Part shown: in pieces, positions 25,861 to 34,700 of the stretch
Numbering within the stretch: the stretch's first letter is position 1
Layout of the letters: the number at the start of each line of letters is the position of its first letter
Assembly (NCBI RefSeq): GCF_030518235.1
Contig: NZ_JAULSA010000001.1
Span: forward strand, 62,001 to 126,000
Origin: Saccharibacillus sp. CPCC 101409
GTDB taxonomy: Bacteria > Bacillota > Bacilli > Paenibacillales > Paenibacillaceae
Direction: 5' to 3'
Length of the DNA: 64,000 bases
The notes under the pieces: model-generated
Told to the model about the DNA's origin: nothing
What the model saw: only the letters and a program-made list of their open reading frames with translations
The model's database searches: none
Program-made: the position numbers and the translations under genes

Positions 25861-26961
25861 GTGAAGAAGGCGTTTAAGAGTTTGATGGGCATTACGCAGA
25901 CCCGGATCGGGATTGTATTTGCGCTGTTCGTTCCGCTGCTGTTTGTGCTGGTCTGGATGACCGGCTACCACGACGCGACCCAGCGGATCGACCAGCTGCG
26001 CGTCGCCGTGGTGAATCTGGACGGCGAAGCCGGACGCCCGGCAGCCGAAAGAATCGCCGCTTCCGCGCCTTTTCAGACGGAGACGGTGGAAAGCGAAGCG
26101 CTGGCGCACGCCCGAATGGACGCCGGACGATACGCGATGGTCGCGGTAATTCCGCCGGGCTTTGAGGAAGACGTCCGGACGGGGCGGGGCAAGCTGGTCT
26201 ATACGATCAACCAGGGCACGTCCGAAGTGGCGGCCGCCATGATGGAAGGCGCGGCCGAACGATTGTCCGAGGGGCTGTCGCAGGCCGTGTCCGGAGCCGA
26301 AACGGCCGGAACGTCCGCGGTCGGAGCGGAGATCGTCAAAACGCACGAGCAGAGCAACTTTGCGGTCACGATGCTGCCCATGATTCTCGGCTTTATTCCG
26401 TATATCGCGATGATGACGATGAATATCCAGTTCAATATTTCGTCGCAGATTCTGAAGCGAGGCCACGGCAAATGGAACATCTTCTGGAGCCGGCAGATCC
26501 TGCTGGCGCTGGTCGCGCTCGGAGCGCCGCTGCCCGTGATCGGTCTGGCCCGGCTGTTCGCGGAACCGGCCGCTTCTTTCGGAAGTATGTGGCTGCTGCT
26601 GGTCTGCGTATTCCTGGCCAGCATCTGCGTGACGCAGATGAGCTTTGCGCTGCTGGGCAGCGCGGCTCCCCTGTTCAACGTGGCGCTCGTTCCGCTCCAG
26701 CTGATGACGGCGGGCAATATTGTTCCGTCTTCCATGCTGGCGCCGTTCTATCGGCATTTCGGCAGCTTCCTGCCTGCTCCGAACGGCATTCAGGGCTTTA
26801 TGCGGCTGATCTACAACGGAGAAGGCGCAGGGACGTTTATGCTGCATCTGCTGCTGATCGCCGCCGTAACCTGGGGAATCACGCTGCTGCGGACGGGGCT
26901 GCAAAAGCCGGCTGTATCGCCGGCTGCGGGCGCGACTGCGGCCGCAGCCGCGGCGCACTGA
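25861..26961 (+). CDS. YhgE/Pip- or DUF3533-type membrane exporter component
   Basis: A 366-residue protein starting at GTG 25861, 10 bases after AAAAGGAG. One N-terminal membrane span (GIVFALFVPLLFVLVWMTGY) is followed by about 150 extracytoplasmic residues and then five more spans from residue about 170. This is the layout of ABC-2-like/YhgE-Pip and DUF3533 (SNG1-like) proteins, which export drugs, lipids or antimicrobial peptides. No ATPase gene is adjacent. The MarR gene upstream and the dyad in its leader indicate a ligand-induced efflux function. The last 15 residues are Ala-rich. Confidence 0.78.
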   Translation: MKKAFKSLMGITQTRIGIVFALFVPLLFVLVWMTGYHDATQRIDQLRVAVVNLDGEAGRPAAERIAASAPFQTETVESEALAHARMDAGRYAMVAVIPPGFEEDVRTGRGKLVYTINQGTSEVAAAMMEGAAERLSEGLSQAVSGAETAGTSAVGAEIVKTHEQSNFAVTMLPMILGFIPYIAMMTMNIQFNISSQILKRGHGKWNIFWSRQILLALVALGAPLPVIGLARLFAEPAASFGSMWLLLVCVFLASICVTQMSFALLGSAAPLFNVALVPLQLMTAGNIVPSSMLAPFYRHFGSFLPAPNGIQGFMRLIYNGEGAGTFMLHLLLIAAVTWGITLLRTGLQKPAVSPAAGATAAAAAAH

Positions 26962-27092
26962 ATCGGAATACCGTCGGGATTCGGAATCCGGGGTTGAGCT
27001 TTTGCCGCCCGGGACACATAATAGACACAGAACCCAATCCGTCGACTGTGTCACCGGTCCACGTATTACATCCCGAAATGGAGCGCCGAATC

Positions 27093-27980
27093 TTGAAAAC
27101 TTTCAAAAAAGTCTATATCGAAATTACGAGCGTCTGCAATCTGTCCTGTCATTTCTGCCCGCCGACCGCGCGCCAGGCCAAGTTTATCAAGCCGGAAACG
27201 TTCGAGCGGATTCTGGACAAGATCGATCCGCATACGAACCATATTTATTTGCACGTCAAAGGAGAACCGCTGCTGCATCCGAAGATCGACCTGCTGCTGG
27301 ACGCCGCGCACGAGCGGGGTTTCAAGGTCAATATTACGACAAACGGCACGCTGATCGCCAAGAACCGCGACAAGCTGCTCGGCAAGCCGGCGCTGCGCCA
27401 GATGAATTTTTCGCTGCACAGCTTCGACGGTCATGCCGGCTCGACGGACCGCGACGGTTACCTGAACGAGATTCTTGCGTTCGTGCGCGATGCGTCGCGG
27501 CACGGGGTATCGGGCGGCGTGCTGTTCTCTTTCCGCCTTTGGAATCTGACCGAGGACAATATGACCAATGCCGCGCGCGAGCGGAACCGGGAAACGCTGG
27601 AGCTGATCGAGCGCGAATACGGTCTGGATTACCGGATCGAGGAGAAAGTGGAGCGGGGCAAAGGTCTCAAAGTTTCCGATAACGTCTACTTGAACCAGGA
27701 CCACGAGTTCCAATGGCCGAGTCTGAGCGCGCCCGAAGACGACGGCAAAGGCTTCTGCCACGCGCTGCGCAGCCATGCCGCGATTCTGGTGGACGGCACG
27801 GTCGTGCCCTGCTGCCTGGACGGGGAAGGCGTCATCAATCTGGGCAACGTGCTGGAGCAGGAATTTTCCGAAATCGTCGAAAGCAAACGCGCCAACGATA
27901 TGGTGTACGGATTCTCGCGCCGCGAAGCGGTGGAAGAGCTCTGCCGCAAATGCGGATACCGCAAACGATTCGGTGCCTGA
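27093..27980 (+). CDS. radical SAM/SPASM-domain protein
   Basis: A 295-residue enzyme. I place the start at TTG 27093, 9 bases after GGAG, giving KTFKKVYIEIT at the N-terminus, the usual opening of this family; ATG 27078 is possible but has no ribosome site. The radical SAM cluster C-x3-C-x2-C is CNLSCHFC near residues 15-22. The C-terminal region has CHALRS, CC in VPCCLDG and CRKCG, a SPASM-type set of cysteines for auxiliary iron-sulphur clusters. Substrate unknown: no small precursor peptide gene is visible nearby. It forms a single-gene unit with its own terminator. Confidence 0.88.
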   Translation: MKTFKKVYIEITSVCNLSCHFCPPTARQAKFIKPETFERILDKIDPHTNHIYLHVKGEPLLHPKIDLLLDAAHERGFKVNITTNGTLIAKNRDKLLGKPALRQMNFSLHSFDGHAGSTDRDGYLNEILAFVRDASRHGVSGGVLFSFRLWNLTEDNMTNAARERNRETLELIEREYGLDYRIEEKVERGKGLKVSDNVYLNQDHEFQWPSLSAPEDDGKGFCHALRSHAAILVDGTVVPCCLDGEGVINLGNVLEQEFSEIVESKRANDMVYGFSRREAVEELCRKCGYRKRFGA

Positions 27981-27996
27981 ATGTTCGGAAGTTCGC

Positions 27997-28026
27997 AAAA
28001 CCGTTTCTTCGGAAACGGTTTTTTTG
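27997..28026 (+). terminator. terminator of radical SAM gene
   Basis: AAACCGTTTC/GAAACGGTTT stem with TTCG loop and a following T run. Confidence 0.92.
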
Positions 28027-28142
28027 CGTGTTTTTTCGTATCCCGGGTAATAGACCGTAGGGCCTAGATTACATTTTGACGACAAAATTCTTACGAAACT
28101 ATTTTATTTTCCTTTTTTTAGACTTAATTCTATTTATTCTCG

Positions 28143-28170
28143 TTGACATCTGAGTCCATGGAACTAAAAT
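28143..28170 (+). promoter_or_regulatory. predicted promoter of second receiver-LytTR gene
   Basis: TTGACA (28143-28148), 16-bp spacer, TAAAAT (28165-28170). Box spacing, the AC before the -10, and an AACCAG shortly after it resemble the promoter of the paralogue at 18177-18204. Confidence 0.6.
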
Positions 28171-28237
28171 GAGATAAATAAACCAGTCAAATAGTTGTTA
28201 TTCCAAAATAAAGCAGATAAGCGAGGAGTCAAACACC

Positions 28238-28966
28238 ATGTCGGGCATCCATTTATTGATTGCGGAAAGTATTCCTGCGCAGCAAAGAAATCTGTCGGAA
28301 ATAATCGGAAGAATCCCGGAAATCGGGGCTGTCGATTTTGTGGAAAACGTTGTTGAGCTGATGGAACGTTTGAAAGAAAGTTCGGGAATTTCGGCTTTGC
28401 TGCTGGACAGCGAAATGCCGGGATTGTTCGAAACGAGGGAATGGGAAGCGGCGGCGGCGGATCTTCCCGTCGTGCTGCTGGCGCCGAAGTCGGCGTATCT
28501 CAGCTACCGGGGCAGCTTGAATATTTTCGAGTTTATCGAAAAGCCCGTGACGGCGGAGAAGCTCGAACCGCTGATCTGGCGCTTGACGGGACGCCGTGCC
28601 GGCACCGGTCCGCTGCTGCATCACAGAATGGGCGTTCCGGTAGTCGGAGACAAAATCGTGAGGCTTGCGCCGTCGGAAATTCTGTTTGTCGAAGCGCGCG
28701 GCTCGGAAGTGATCGTACATACGCGCTACGAGCAGTGGCCGACGCGGATTTCTTTCGAGACGTATCGGAGTTACTTGAGAGAAGATCATTTCGTGCTGAC
28801 CCATCCTTCTTTTCTGATCAATATGCTGAAGGTCGGCCGTGTCGACCGGGCCCAGGTGCATATCGAAGGCAGCGAGCAGCCCGTGCCGGTCGCGATCGAG
28901 GCGCTCGCGGAAGTCCGGCGCAAAGCGCGCAAATACGCCGCGTCGGAGAAGTCGATCCGCATTTGA
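28238..28966 (+). CDS. receiver-like/LytTR response regulator (paralogue 2)
   Basis: A 242-residue protein with GCGAGGAG 9 bases before the ATG. Same architecture as the gene at 18247: a receiver-like domain with D57 (ALLLDSEMPG) and Lys in EFIEKP, but only one acidic residue at the first strand (LLIAES), then a LytTR domain (SEVIVHTRYEQWPTRIS, LTHPSFLINM). LytTR and receiver segments align well with the paralogue, including VIVHTR, TRIS and SFL-N. No sensor kinase adjoins. It may act without phosphorylation or be fed by a distant kinase. Confidence 0.88.
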   Translation: MSGIHLLIAESIPAQQRNLSEIIGRIPEIGAVDFVENVVELMERLKESSGISALLLDSEMPGLFETREWEAAAADLPVVLLAPKSAYLSYRGSLNIFEFIEKPVTAEKLEPLIWRLTGRRAGTGPLLHHRMGVPVVGDKIVRLAPSEILFVEARGSEVIVHTRYEQWPTRISFETYRSYLREDHFVLTHPSFLINMLKVGRVDRAQVHIEGSEQPVPVAIEALAEVRRKARKYAASEKSIRI

Positions 28967-29055
28967 CGAAATACGCGCAAACGACGATACGGGCATACGA
29001 GGCGGTCCTTGCGGCCGGAAGAAACTCTGAAATACGCGGAAATGCGCGGAAATGC

Positions 29056-29094
29056 GCGGCGGGCGGATCGGAAGATTCGCCGCCGCTTTTTTTT
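29056..29094 (+). terminator. terminator of second LytTR gene
   Basis: GCGGCGGGCGGATC pairs with GATTCGCCGCCGC, loop GGAA, followed by eight T. Just upstream, GGAAATGCGC is repeated directly. Confidence 0.85.
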
Positions 29095-29139
29095 GCGTTT
29101 GCGCCGGGCGGCCGCCGGAGAGGATAATAGAAGAAGCGG

Positions 29140-29170
29140 GCCGGGGCGCGCGAAGTCGGCGCGCCCCGGC
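29140..29170 (+). promoter_or_regulatory. perfect 12-bp GC stem in leader of GNAT gene
   Basis: GCCGGGGCGCGC and GCGCGCCCCGGC with a 7-base loop, ending 25 bases before the GTG at 29196. No T run. It could be a leader structure limiting translation. Confidence 0.4.
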
Positions 29171-29195
29171 AGCCATCGAAGGAGCGTGAACGATT

Positions 29196-29672
29196 GTGGA
29201 AGTTGTGATTCTAAAACCGATGAACGACGAGGAATTCAAACGGTTTCGCCGCGTCTCGGCCGCGGAATATGCCGAAGACAAAGTAAAAGCGGGAACATGG
29301 AAGCAGGAAGAAGCGCTTGGGCTGTCGGAAGAGGCTTACGCGAACTATCTGCCGGACGGCCTGCGGACGCGGGAGCATTACTTTTACAGTATCCGCCGGG
29401 AAAACGGTGAAGACAGCGCGGGCTGGATCTGGCTGCACGTTTCGGACGCGCCGGCGGGCAAACGGGCTTTCCTGTACGATATCCGGCTCGAAGAAGAATA
29501 TCGGGGCCGGGGTCTGGGCCAGGCGGCGATGCGGGCGCTGGACGAAACCGCGCGGGCGCTGGGCGCGTCCGAGATCGGGCTGCATGTGTTCGGCCATAAT
29601 CCGGCGGCGCTTCGGGTTTACGAGAAAGCCGGTTATGCGATTACCGATTATAAAATGGCGAAGAGTTTGTAG
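29196..29672 (+). CDS. GNAT family N-acetyltransferase
   Basis: A 158-residue acetyltransferase starting at GTG 29196, 11 bases after GGAG. The acetyl-CoA pyrophosphate loop is R-G-R-G-L-G in EEYRGRGLGQAAMRAL, near residues 105-115, and motif B is NPAALRVYEKAGY. The N-terminal half is divergent, as usual for GNAT proteins, so the acceptor is unknown. No operon partner. Confidence 0.88.
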   Translation: MEVVILKPMNDEEFKRFRRVSAAEYAEDKVKAGTWKQEEALGLSEEAYANYLPDGLRTREHYFYSIRRENGEDSAGWIWLHVSDAPAGKRAFLYDIRLEEEYRGRGLGQAAMRALDETARALGASEIGLHVFGHNPAALRVYEKAGYAITDYKMAKSL

Positions 29673-29793
29673 ATCCGGCGAGGTGCGGAGAACGGGAACG
29701 AATTCCGAGTTGAGCGCTTTGCTTTTGAAGACTTCTTTTCTCTATAATGAGAAGAAGACAGACACAGCAGGCATACGGAAGGAATGAGCTGAA

Positions 29794-31101
29794 GTGACGA
29801 AGAAAGCGATCGATACGTTTGTAAGAAACGGGCGCGAAGCCGACCTGGCGCTCTGGGCGGACCGCCTGGCGGTCCGGTTTGCGGAGCGGGCGGCCAAGCA
29901 CGACCGGGAAGGTTCGTTTCCGTTCGAGAACTTCGAGGAACTCAAAGCGGCGGGCTACGCCAAGCTGACGCTGTCCGAAGATGCGGGCGGAGACGGATTG
30001 TCGCTGTACGAGTGGCTGCTGGTGCAGGAGCGCATCGCGCGCGGCGACGGTTCGACCGCGCTCAGCGCGGGCTGGCACGGCGGCATGATGCTGCATTACC
30101 GGGAAACGGATATCTGGCCGGAGCCGAGTTACTCGGCGTTTAACCGGGACGTGGTGCGCCGCGGCGCGATGATCAATAAATTTGCGAGCGAAAAAGCGAC
30201 CGGCAGCCCGACGCGCGGCGGCCGTCCGCAGGCGGCCGCGGTGCGCGAAGAAGGCGGCTGGCGGATCTCGGGCCGCAAAACGTACAGTACGCTGAGCCCG
30301 CTGCTGACGGACTTTATCGTCAGCGCGGGCATCGAGAACTCACCGGAAGTCGGCGACTTTATCGTCCGGCTGGACGAAGGCGGCGAATCGCCGGCGGTCG
30401 AAAGCGGTTCGCCGTTTGCGCCGGGCGGCGCCGCGCTGCCGGAGCCGGAGGAGTTCGGGCGCCGAGCGGAAGCGTCCGAGCGCCGAGCGGCCGAGCTGCG
30501 GCGGCGCGCGGGCGTGACGGTCGAGGAGACGTGGGATACGCTGGGCATGCGGGCGACCGGCAGCCACGATGTGGTGCTGGACGGCGTATTCGTGCCGGAT
30601 TCGCAGGTTATGGGCATCTATACGCCGGGCGATCGCAAAGCGGGCATCGACGACGGGGACGGCTGGATGCTGCATATTCCGGCCTGCTACCTGGGCATCG
30701 CGCACGCCGCGCGCGATTATGCGCTGAAATTCGCGAAGAACTATACGCCCAACAGCCTCAAAGAACCGATCTCCACGCTGCCGCATATCCGCCAGTGGAT
30801 CGGGCAGATCGAGAGCGAACTGCGTCTGGCGCGCACATTGCTGTACGACGTGGCCGACCGCTGGGACCGGAACCCGGAGGAGCGGGCGTCGATGCGTCCG
30901 GATCTGGGACTTGTCAAATACAACGCCACGCATCTGGCGGCGCAGGTCGTGGACAAAGCGATGAAGATCGTCGGCGGCGCCAGCCTGTCGAAAGACGTGC
31001 CGCTCGAACGCTACTACCGCGACGTAAGAGCGGGATTGCACAATCCGCCGATGGAAGACGCGGTGCTTCAGACCCTGGCGCGGCGGGCTCTGGAGGAATA
31101 A
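29794..31101 (+). CDS. acyl-CoA dehydrogenase family flavoprotein
   Basis: A 435-residue FAD enzyme starting at GTG 29794, with GGAAGGAATGAG upstream. N-terminal helices are followed by the central beta domain (GWRISGRKTYSTLSPL, then ETWDTLGMRATGSHDV, a typical FAD/substrate stretch) and the C-terminal four-helix domain. The closest layout is the DszC/SfnB-like branch of acyl-CoA dehydrogenase homologues, whose members can be monooxygenases. About 40 residues near 205-240 are Ala/Glu/Arg-rich and look inserted within the central domain. The motif R-x2-R in the C-terminal domain is present. Substrate unknown; stands alone. Confidence 0.85.
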   Translation: MTKKAIDTFVRNGREADLALWADRLAVRFAERAAKHDREGSFPFENFEELKAAGYAKLTLSEDAGGDGLSLYEWLLVQERIARGDGSTALSAGWHGGMMLHYRETDIWPEPSYSAFNRDVVRRGAMINKFASEKATGSPTRGGRPQAAAVREEGGWRISGRKTYSTLSPLLTDFIVSAGIENSPEVGDFIVRLDEGGESPAVESGSPFAPGGAALPEPEEFGRRAEASERRAAELRRRAGVTVEETWDTLGMRATGSHDVVLDGVFVPDSQVMGIYTPGDRKAGIDDGDGWMLHIPACYLGIAHAARDYALKFAKNYTPNSLKEPISTLPHIRQWIGQIESELRLARTLLYDVADRWDRNPEERASMRPDLGLVKYNATHLAAQVVDKAMKIVGGASLSKDVPLERYYRDVRAGLHNPPMEDAVLQTLARRALEE

Positions 31102-31212
31102 CAACCGGAAGGCTCGCATCCGCCGCCCGAAGCCGTCTTTTATCGAATGCGTCGATTGCTTCTTACCGCGGACCCGGCTGCCTGAGCCTTCCCGCCTATC
31201 CGGCGCACACAG

Positions 31213-31238
31213 CCCGCCCGCTCTTTCGGCGGGTTTTT
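31213..31238 (+). terminator. terminator of acyl-CoA dehydrogenase gene
   Basis: CCCGCC/GGCGGG stem, loop of about nine bases, then six T. Confidence 0.8.
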
Positions 31239-31350
31239 TCACGCATCGAATTCTGATACAATACAGTCAGATCCAATAGGAACATATATTCGGTATCGTT
31301 CGGCGAAAACGGCCTGCGGGCCGCTGCCGGGAACTCGGGAGGGAAAAGGA

Positions 31351-31773
31351 ATGAAGCTGACCGCATGGGTGAAACGTCCGGGAAGCCGCCGGGGCATCGC
31401 GGGCCGGGAGCTGGATCTGCCGGGCATGCCGCGCACGCTGCGCGAGCTGATCGGGCAGACGGTGCTGCTGATGGTGGAAGAGTCCGGACGGAAGCAGGCC
31501 GGCGACAATCTGCTGCCTTACTTGACGGAAACGCAGATAAAGCAGGGAGCGCGGGACGGGAAAGTAGGCTTCGGAGCCGTTTACGACGAACGGGAACCGG
31601 ACGCGGACAAATCCGTGGCGGCCGCGCTGCTTGGATTCGGGGACGGATTGTACCGGGTCTTTTTGCGGGGAGAAGAAGTGACGGAACTCGATGCGCCGCT
31701 GACGCTGGCCGACGGGGACGAAGTGGTGTTTATGCGTTTTACGATGCTTGCCGGAGGACTCTGGAGAAGATAA
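31351..31773 (+). CDS. 140-residue protein encoded before DUF4132 gene, function unknown
   Basis: A small soluble protein with GGGAGGGAAAAGG before the ATG. It has a mixed alpha/beta pattern. The last 50 residues (GLYRVFLRGEEV, LTLADGDEVVFMRFTMLAGG) follow the order of a beta-grasp fold: a strand, an acidic turn GDEVVF and a C-terminal hydrophobic strand ending in LAGG. MoaD, ThiS and ubiquitin-like proteins end in such a GG, but here four residues (LWRR) follow. I do not recognise a named family. It is 13 bases upstream of the giant DUF4132-type gene and surely in one operon with it. Confidence 0.75.
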   Translation: MKLTAWVKRPGSRRGIAGRELDLPGMPRTLRELIGQTVLLMVEESGRKQAGDNLLPYLTETQIKQGARDGKVGFGAVYDEREPDADKSVAAALLGFGDGLYRVFLRGEEVTELDAPLTLADGDEVVFMRFTMLAGGLWRR

Positions 31774-31786
31774 GGAGGCGTGTGCG

Positions 31787-34700
31787 ATGGATGAAAGAGA
31801 GCGGGAAGAACGGTACTTTCAGACGTTGAAAAGCCGGGCGGAGAAGATGAAGGGAGAGGAAGGCGAAATCGCGGGACTGCTGATCGAGTTGAGCGATTCG
31901 ACTTACATGCGCGAAGAAGAAGCTCCGTTCGTCCGGCTGAGGGAACTGCTGAACGGCCGGGCGCGGAACGAGCCGGATAAGCTGCTTGAGCCGCTGGTCC
32001 TCGCGGTAACGGAGCTGGCGGGCGAACGGGCGGGCGCGCGGGCGGCGTGGATCGCCGGGAACGCCGCCCGGTACCCGTATTCGTTCGGTTATCTGCGCAA
32101 ACCGTTCCGCACCGGCGACCTCGATGCGCATCTGCCCCGCGTGCTGATGAAGATTTCGGCGCTGCTGTGGATGGAAGCGATGGAGTTCTCGCTGGACGGT
32201 TATTTGACCGCGCCGGATTACAAAGTAAGCAATATCTATCGCGCCAATCAGGCGATTCCCGACGTGATCGCGCAGCAGTTGGACGAACGCAGCGAAGCGG
32301 TCGAGTCGGCGCTGCGCGAGATTGTGCTGGGCGAGAACCAGACCGCGCTGCTCAGCCGGGACATGGTCTCCGGCATGCTGATGAGCCGGCGCGAAGATCT
32401 TTACAAGCTGGTCGGAGACCTGCTGATCGCGGCGCGGCTGCAGGAAGGGCTGCGGCAGTCGATCGTGGAAAGCATGGATTTCGGCACGCTGGACGCGCAT
32501 TTGTACCTGCTGAAGCTGATTCGAGACAACGGCTTCGTCCGCTACGCCTCGGTCGTGCGCGCCACGTCGGTATGGACGGGCATTCCGCTGGAAGCGGCGG
32601 GACAGCGCGCGGCTTCCCAGGTGCTGGACAAGTTGTACACAGCGCTCAGCGACGCCGGCAAACGCCGGGATTGGCTCGATTCGCGCAGCGCGAACGAAGT
32701 TCACCTGGCGCTGTTCGCCCACGCGATGCGCGAAGAGCGCGATCTGCCGGAGCTTGCGGCGGGCCTGATGCGCGGAAGCGAGCATTACCGCAAAGTGGCG
32801 GCGCAGTACGTGCTGTCGATGAGCGGAAGCGCCGAGGTCAAGCATGCGTCCGCTCTGGATCTGCTCTACGGCGGCGAGACCGATCCGGAGCTGCTGAGCT
32901 GGATGATAAGCAACTATACATACGACTACCGGATCGAATGGATCATGGCGGACGACCTCGACGACCAATCGGCCTGGATGCGCGACGAGCCTCGCCGGCT
33001 CAATCTGCATCGCGCGCCGGGTCTGGCGGACAAAGAAGAGCGCAGACGTCAGTTCGAAGCGTTCGAATCCCTGCTGGAGACCGGTCCTTCAAAACGTATC
33101 GAAGCGGTGTCGGGCGCGCTCGATTTTCTGGTGTACGCCTACGAGCCTTCCGACGCGCTGCGCAAAATGATGGTTTTGACCGCTTACGATATGGACCCGC
33201 TCTGGGTGGAGAAGCTGATCGTTCACGCGGGGCGCATGCAGGCCGAACAGCGGCAGGAACTGTTGAAGTATTTTCTGCTGCACCCGGAAACCGAAGCGCA
33301 GCGCGCGTTTATCTTCGACTGTCTGACCGACAAAAATATCCGCAACCGGGAAACGGCGCTCAAGCGCGCTTCCGGACTCACGCTGTCCGAAGACGAGCTT
33401 CGGCGCGTCGAGGCGCTGCTCAAACTCAAAACGGGCACGCTGCGCCAGAGCGCGGCCAGGCTGCTGCTGTCGCAGCCGGCTTCGCTGCTGGAAGGTTCTT
33501 TGCTTCGGCTGCTCGGCGCCAAAGCGGAGCTTCAGCGGCTGACCGGGCTGGAGCTGCTGACCGAGCTTGCATCGGACAAAGAACGCGCCGGCGATTCCGG
33601 CAAATGGATTGCGCTGGCGCGGATCGCAGAGAATCCGACGCCCAAAGAAACGCAGCTTCTGGAGAAGCTGAACGCTTCGGGGCGGGCGGAATACACGCCG
33701 CAAAACGGCTTCGGACTGTACGATCCGCAAGCCGCGGAAGCCTGGCTGACCGGCGGCCGGGAGCGTGCGGCGGACCCGGAGCGCGTATTCACGCTGGACG
33801 CAGCCCGGGCGGAGCTGTTCCTGGAAGGACTGGAGCAGCGCATTCACAAGTTCCGCGACGTGGAATACGAAGTGGAGTATTACGCCGGCCGCAAAGAAAC
33901 ACTGCTGCTGGGCGCGGAACTGCGGCGTACGGCGCCGGCCGGCGGATGGATCCATTCGCTGGAACAAGATCGCTACGAGCGCCAAAATGCGCTGGATATG
34001 TATCCGCTGGCCGACGAATGGCGCGCTTATCTGGAGGAAAGCGGCTTCCGCGCCGACGAGCTGCTCCAATTGTACGTGCTGCGCCTGCTGGGCGATCTGG
34101 ACGGCAAGCTGGACGACCACTACGGCGAATTCATCGCGCATTACGAATATCGTCAGCTTCAACGCATTCCGCTGCTCGAAGGCTGGCGCGAAGAATACGC
34201 CGCTTCGCTGCTTCCGCTTCAGCGGCTGCGCGAGCTGTCTAAGCTTCTGCTCCAATACGAGCGCGCGGGCAATCTTCTGGATGCTTTTTTCCTGGACAGC
34301 GAGCGCGAAGAATCGTTTGAGACGGCGGCTTCCGTGCTGGAGTCGCTGATTGCGGCGTATCCGCAGGACGCGCCGGCCCGGGACCGGCCGATCTGGGAAG
34401 TGCTGGCTTCGCCGTGGCGCGCGATCATGCGCGGCCGCGTGCACGACGACGATACGTTCAAACGCTGCCTTGCGCTGACGTTCCGGTTCGATAGCTGCCG
34501 CGAGCAGGAAGAGCCGAACGGCGAACAAGCCGTCGCGCTCGAGCTTCCGCTGGCGTTCAAAGCGTATACGCTCGGTATGGTCGGGGCCAACGAAGTATAC
34601 AAAGCGATGCTGAACCGCAGCGCGTCTTATACGCTGCGCAGCCTGACCAACACGCACCACGCGTCCGACTGGCTCAAGCGCAGCGAAGATCTCCGGGACA

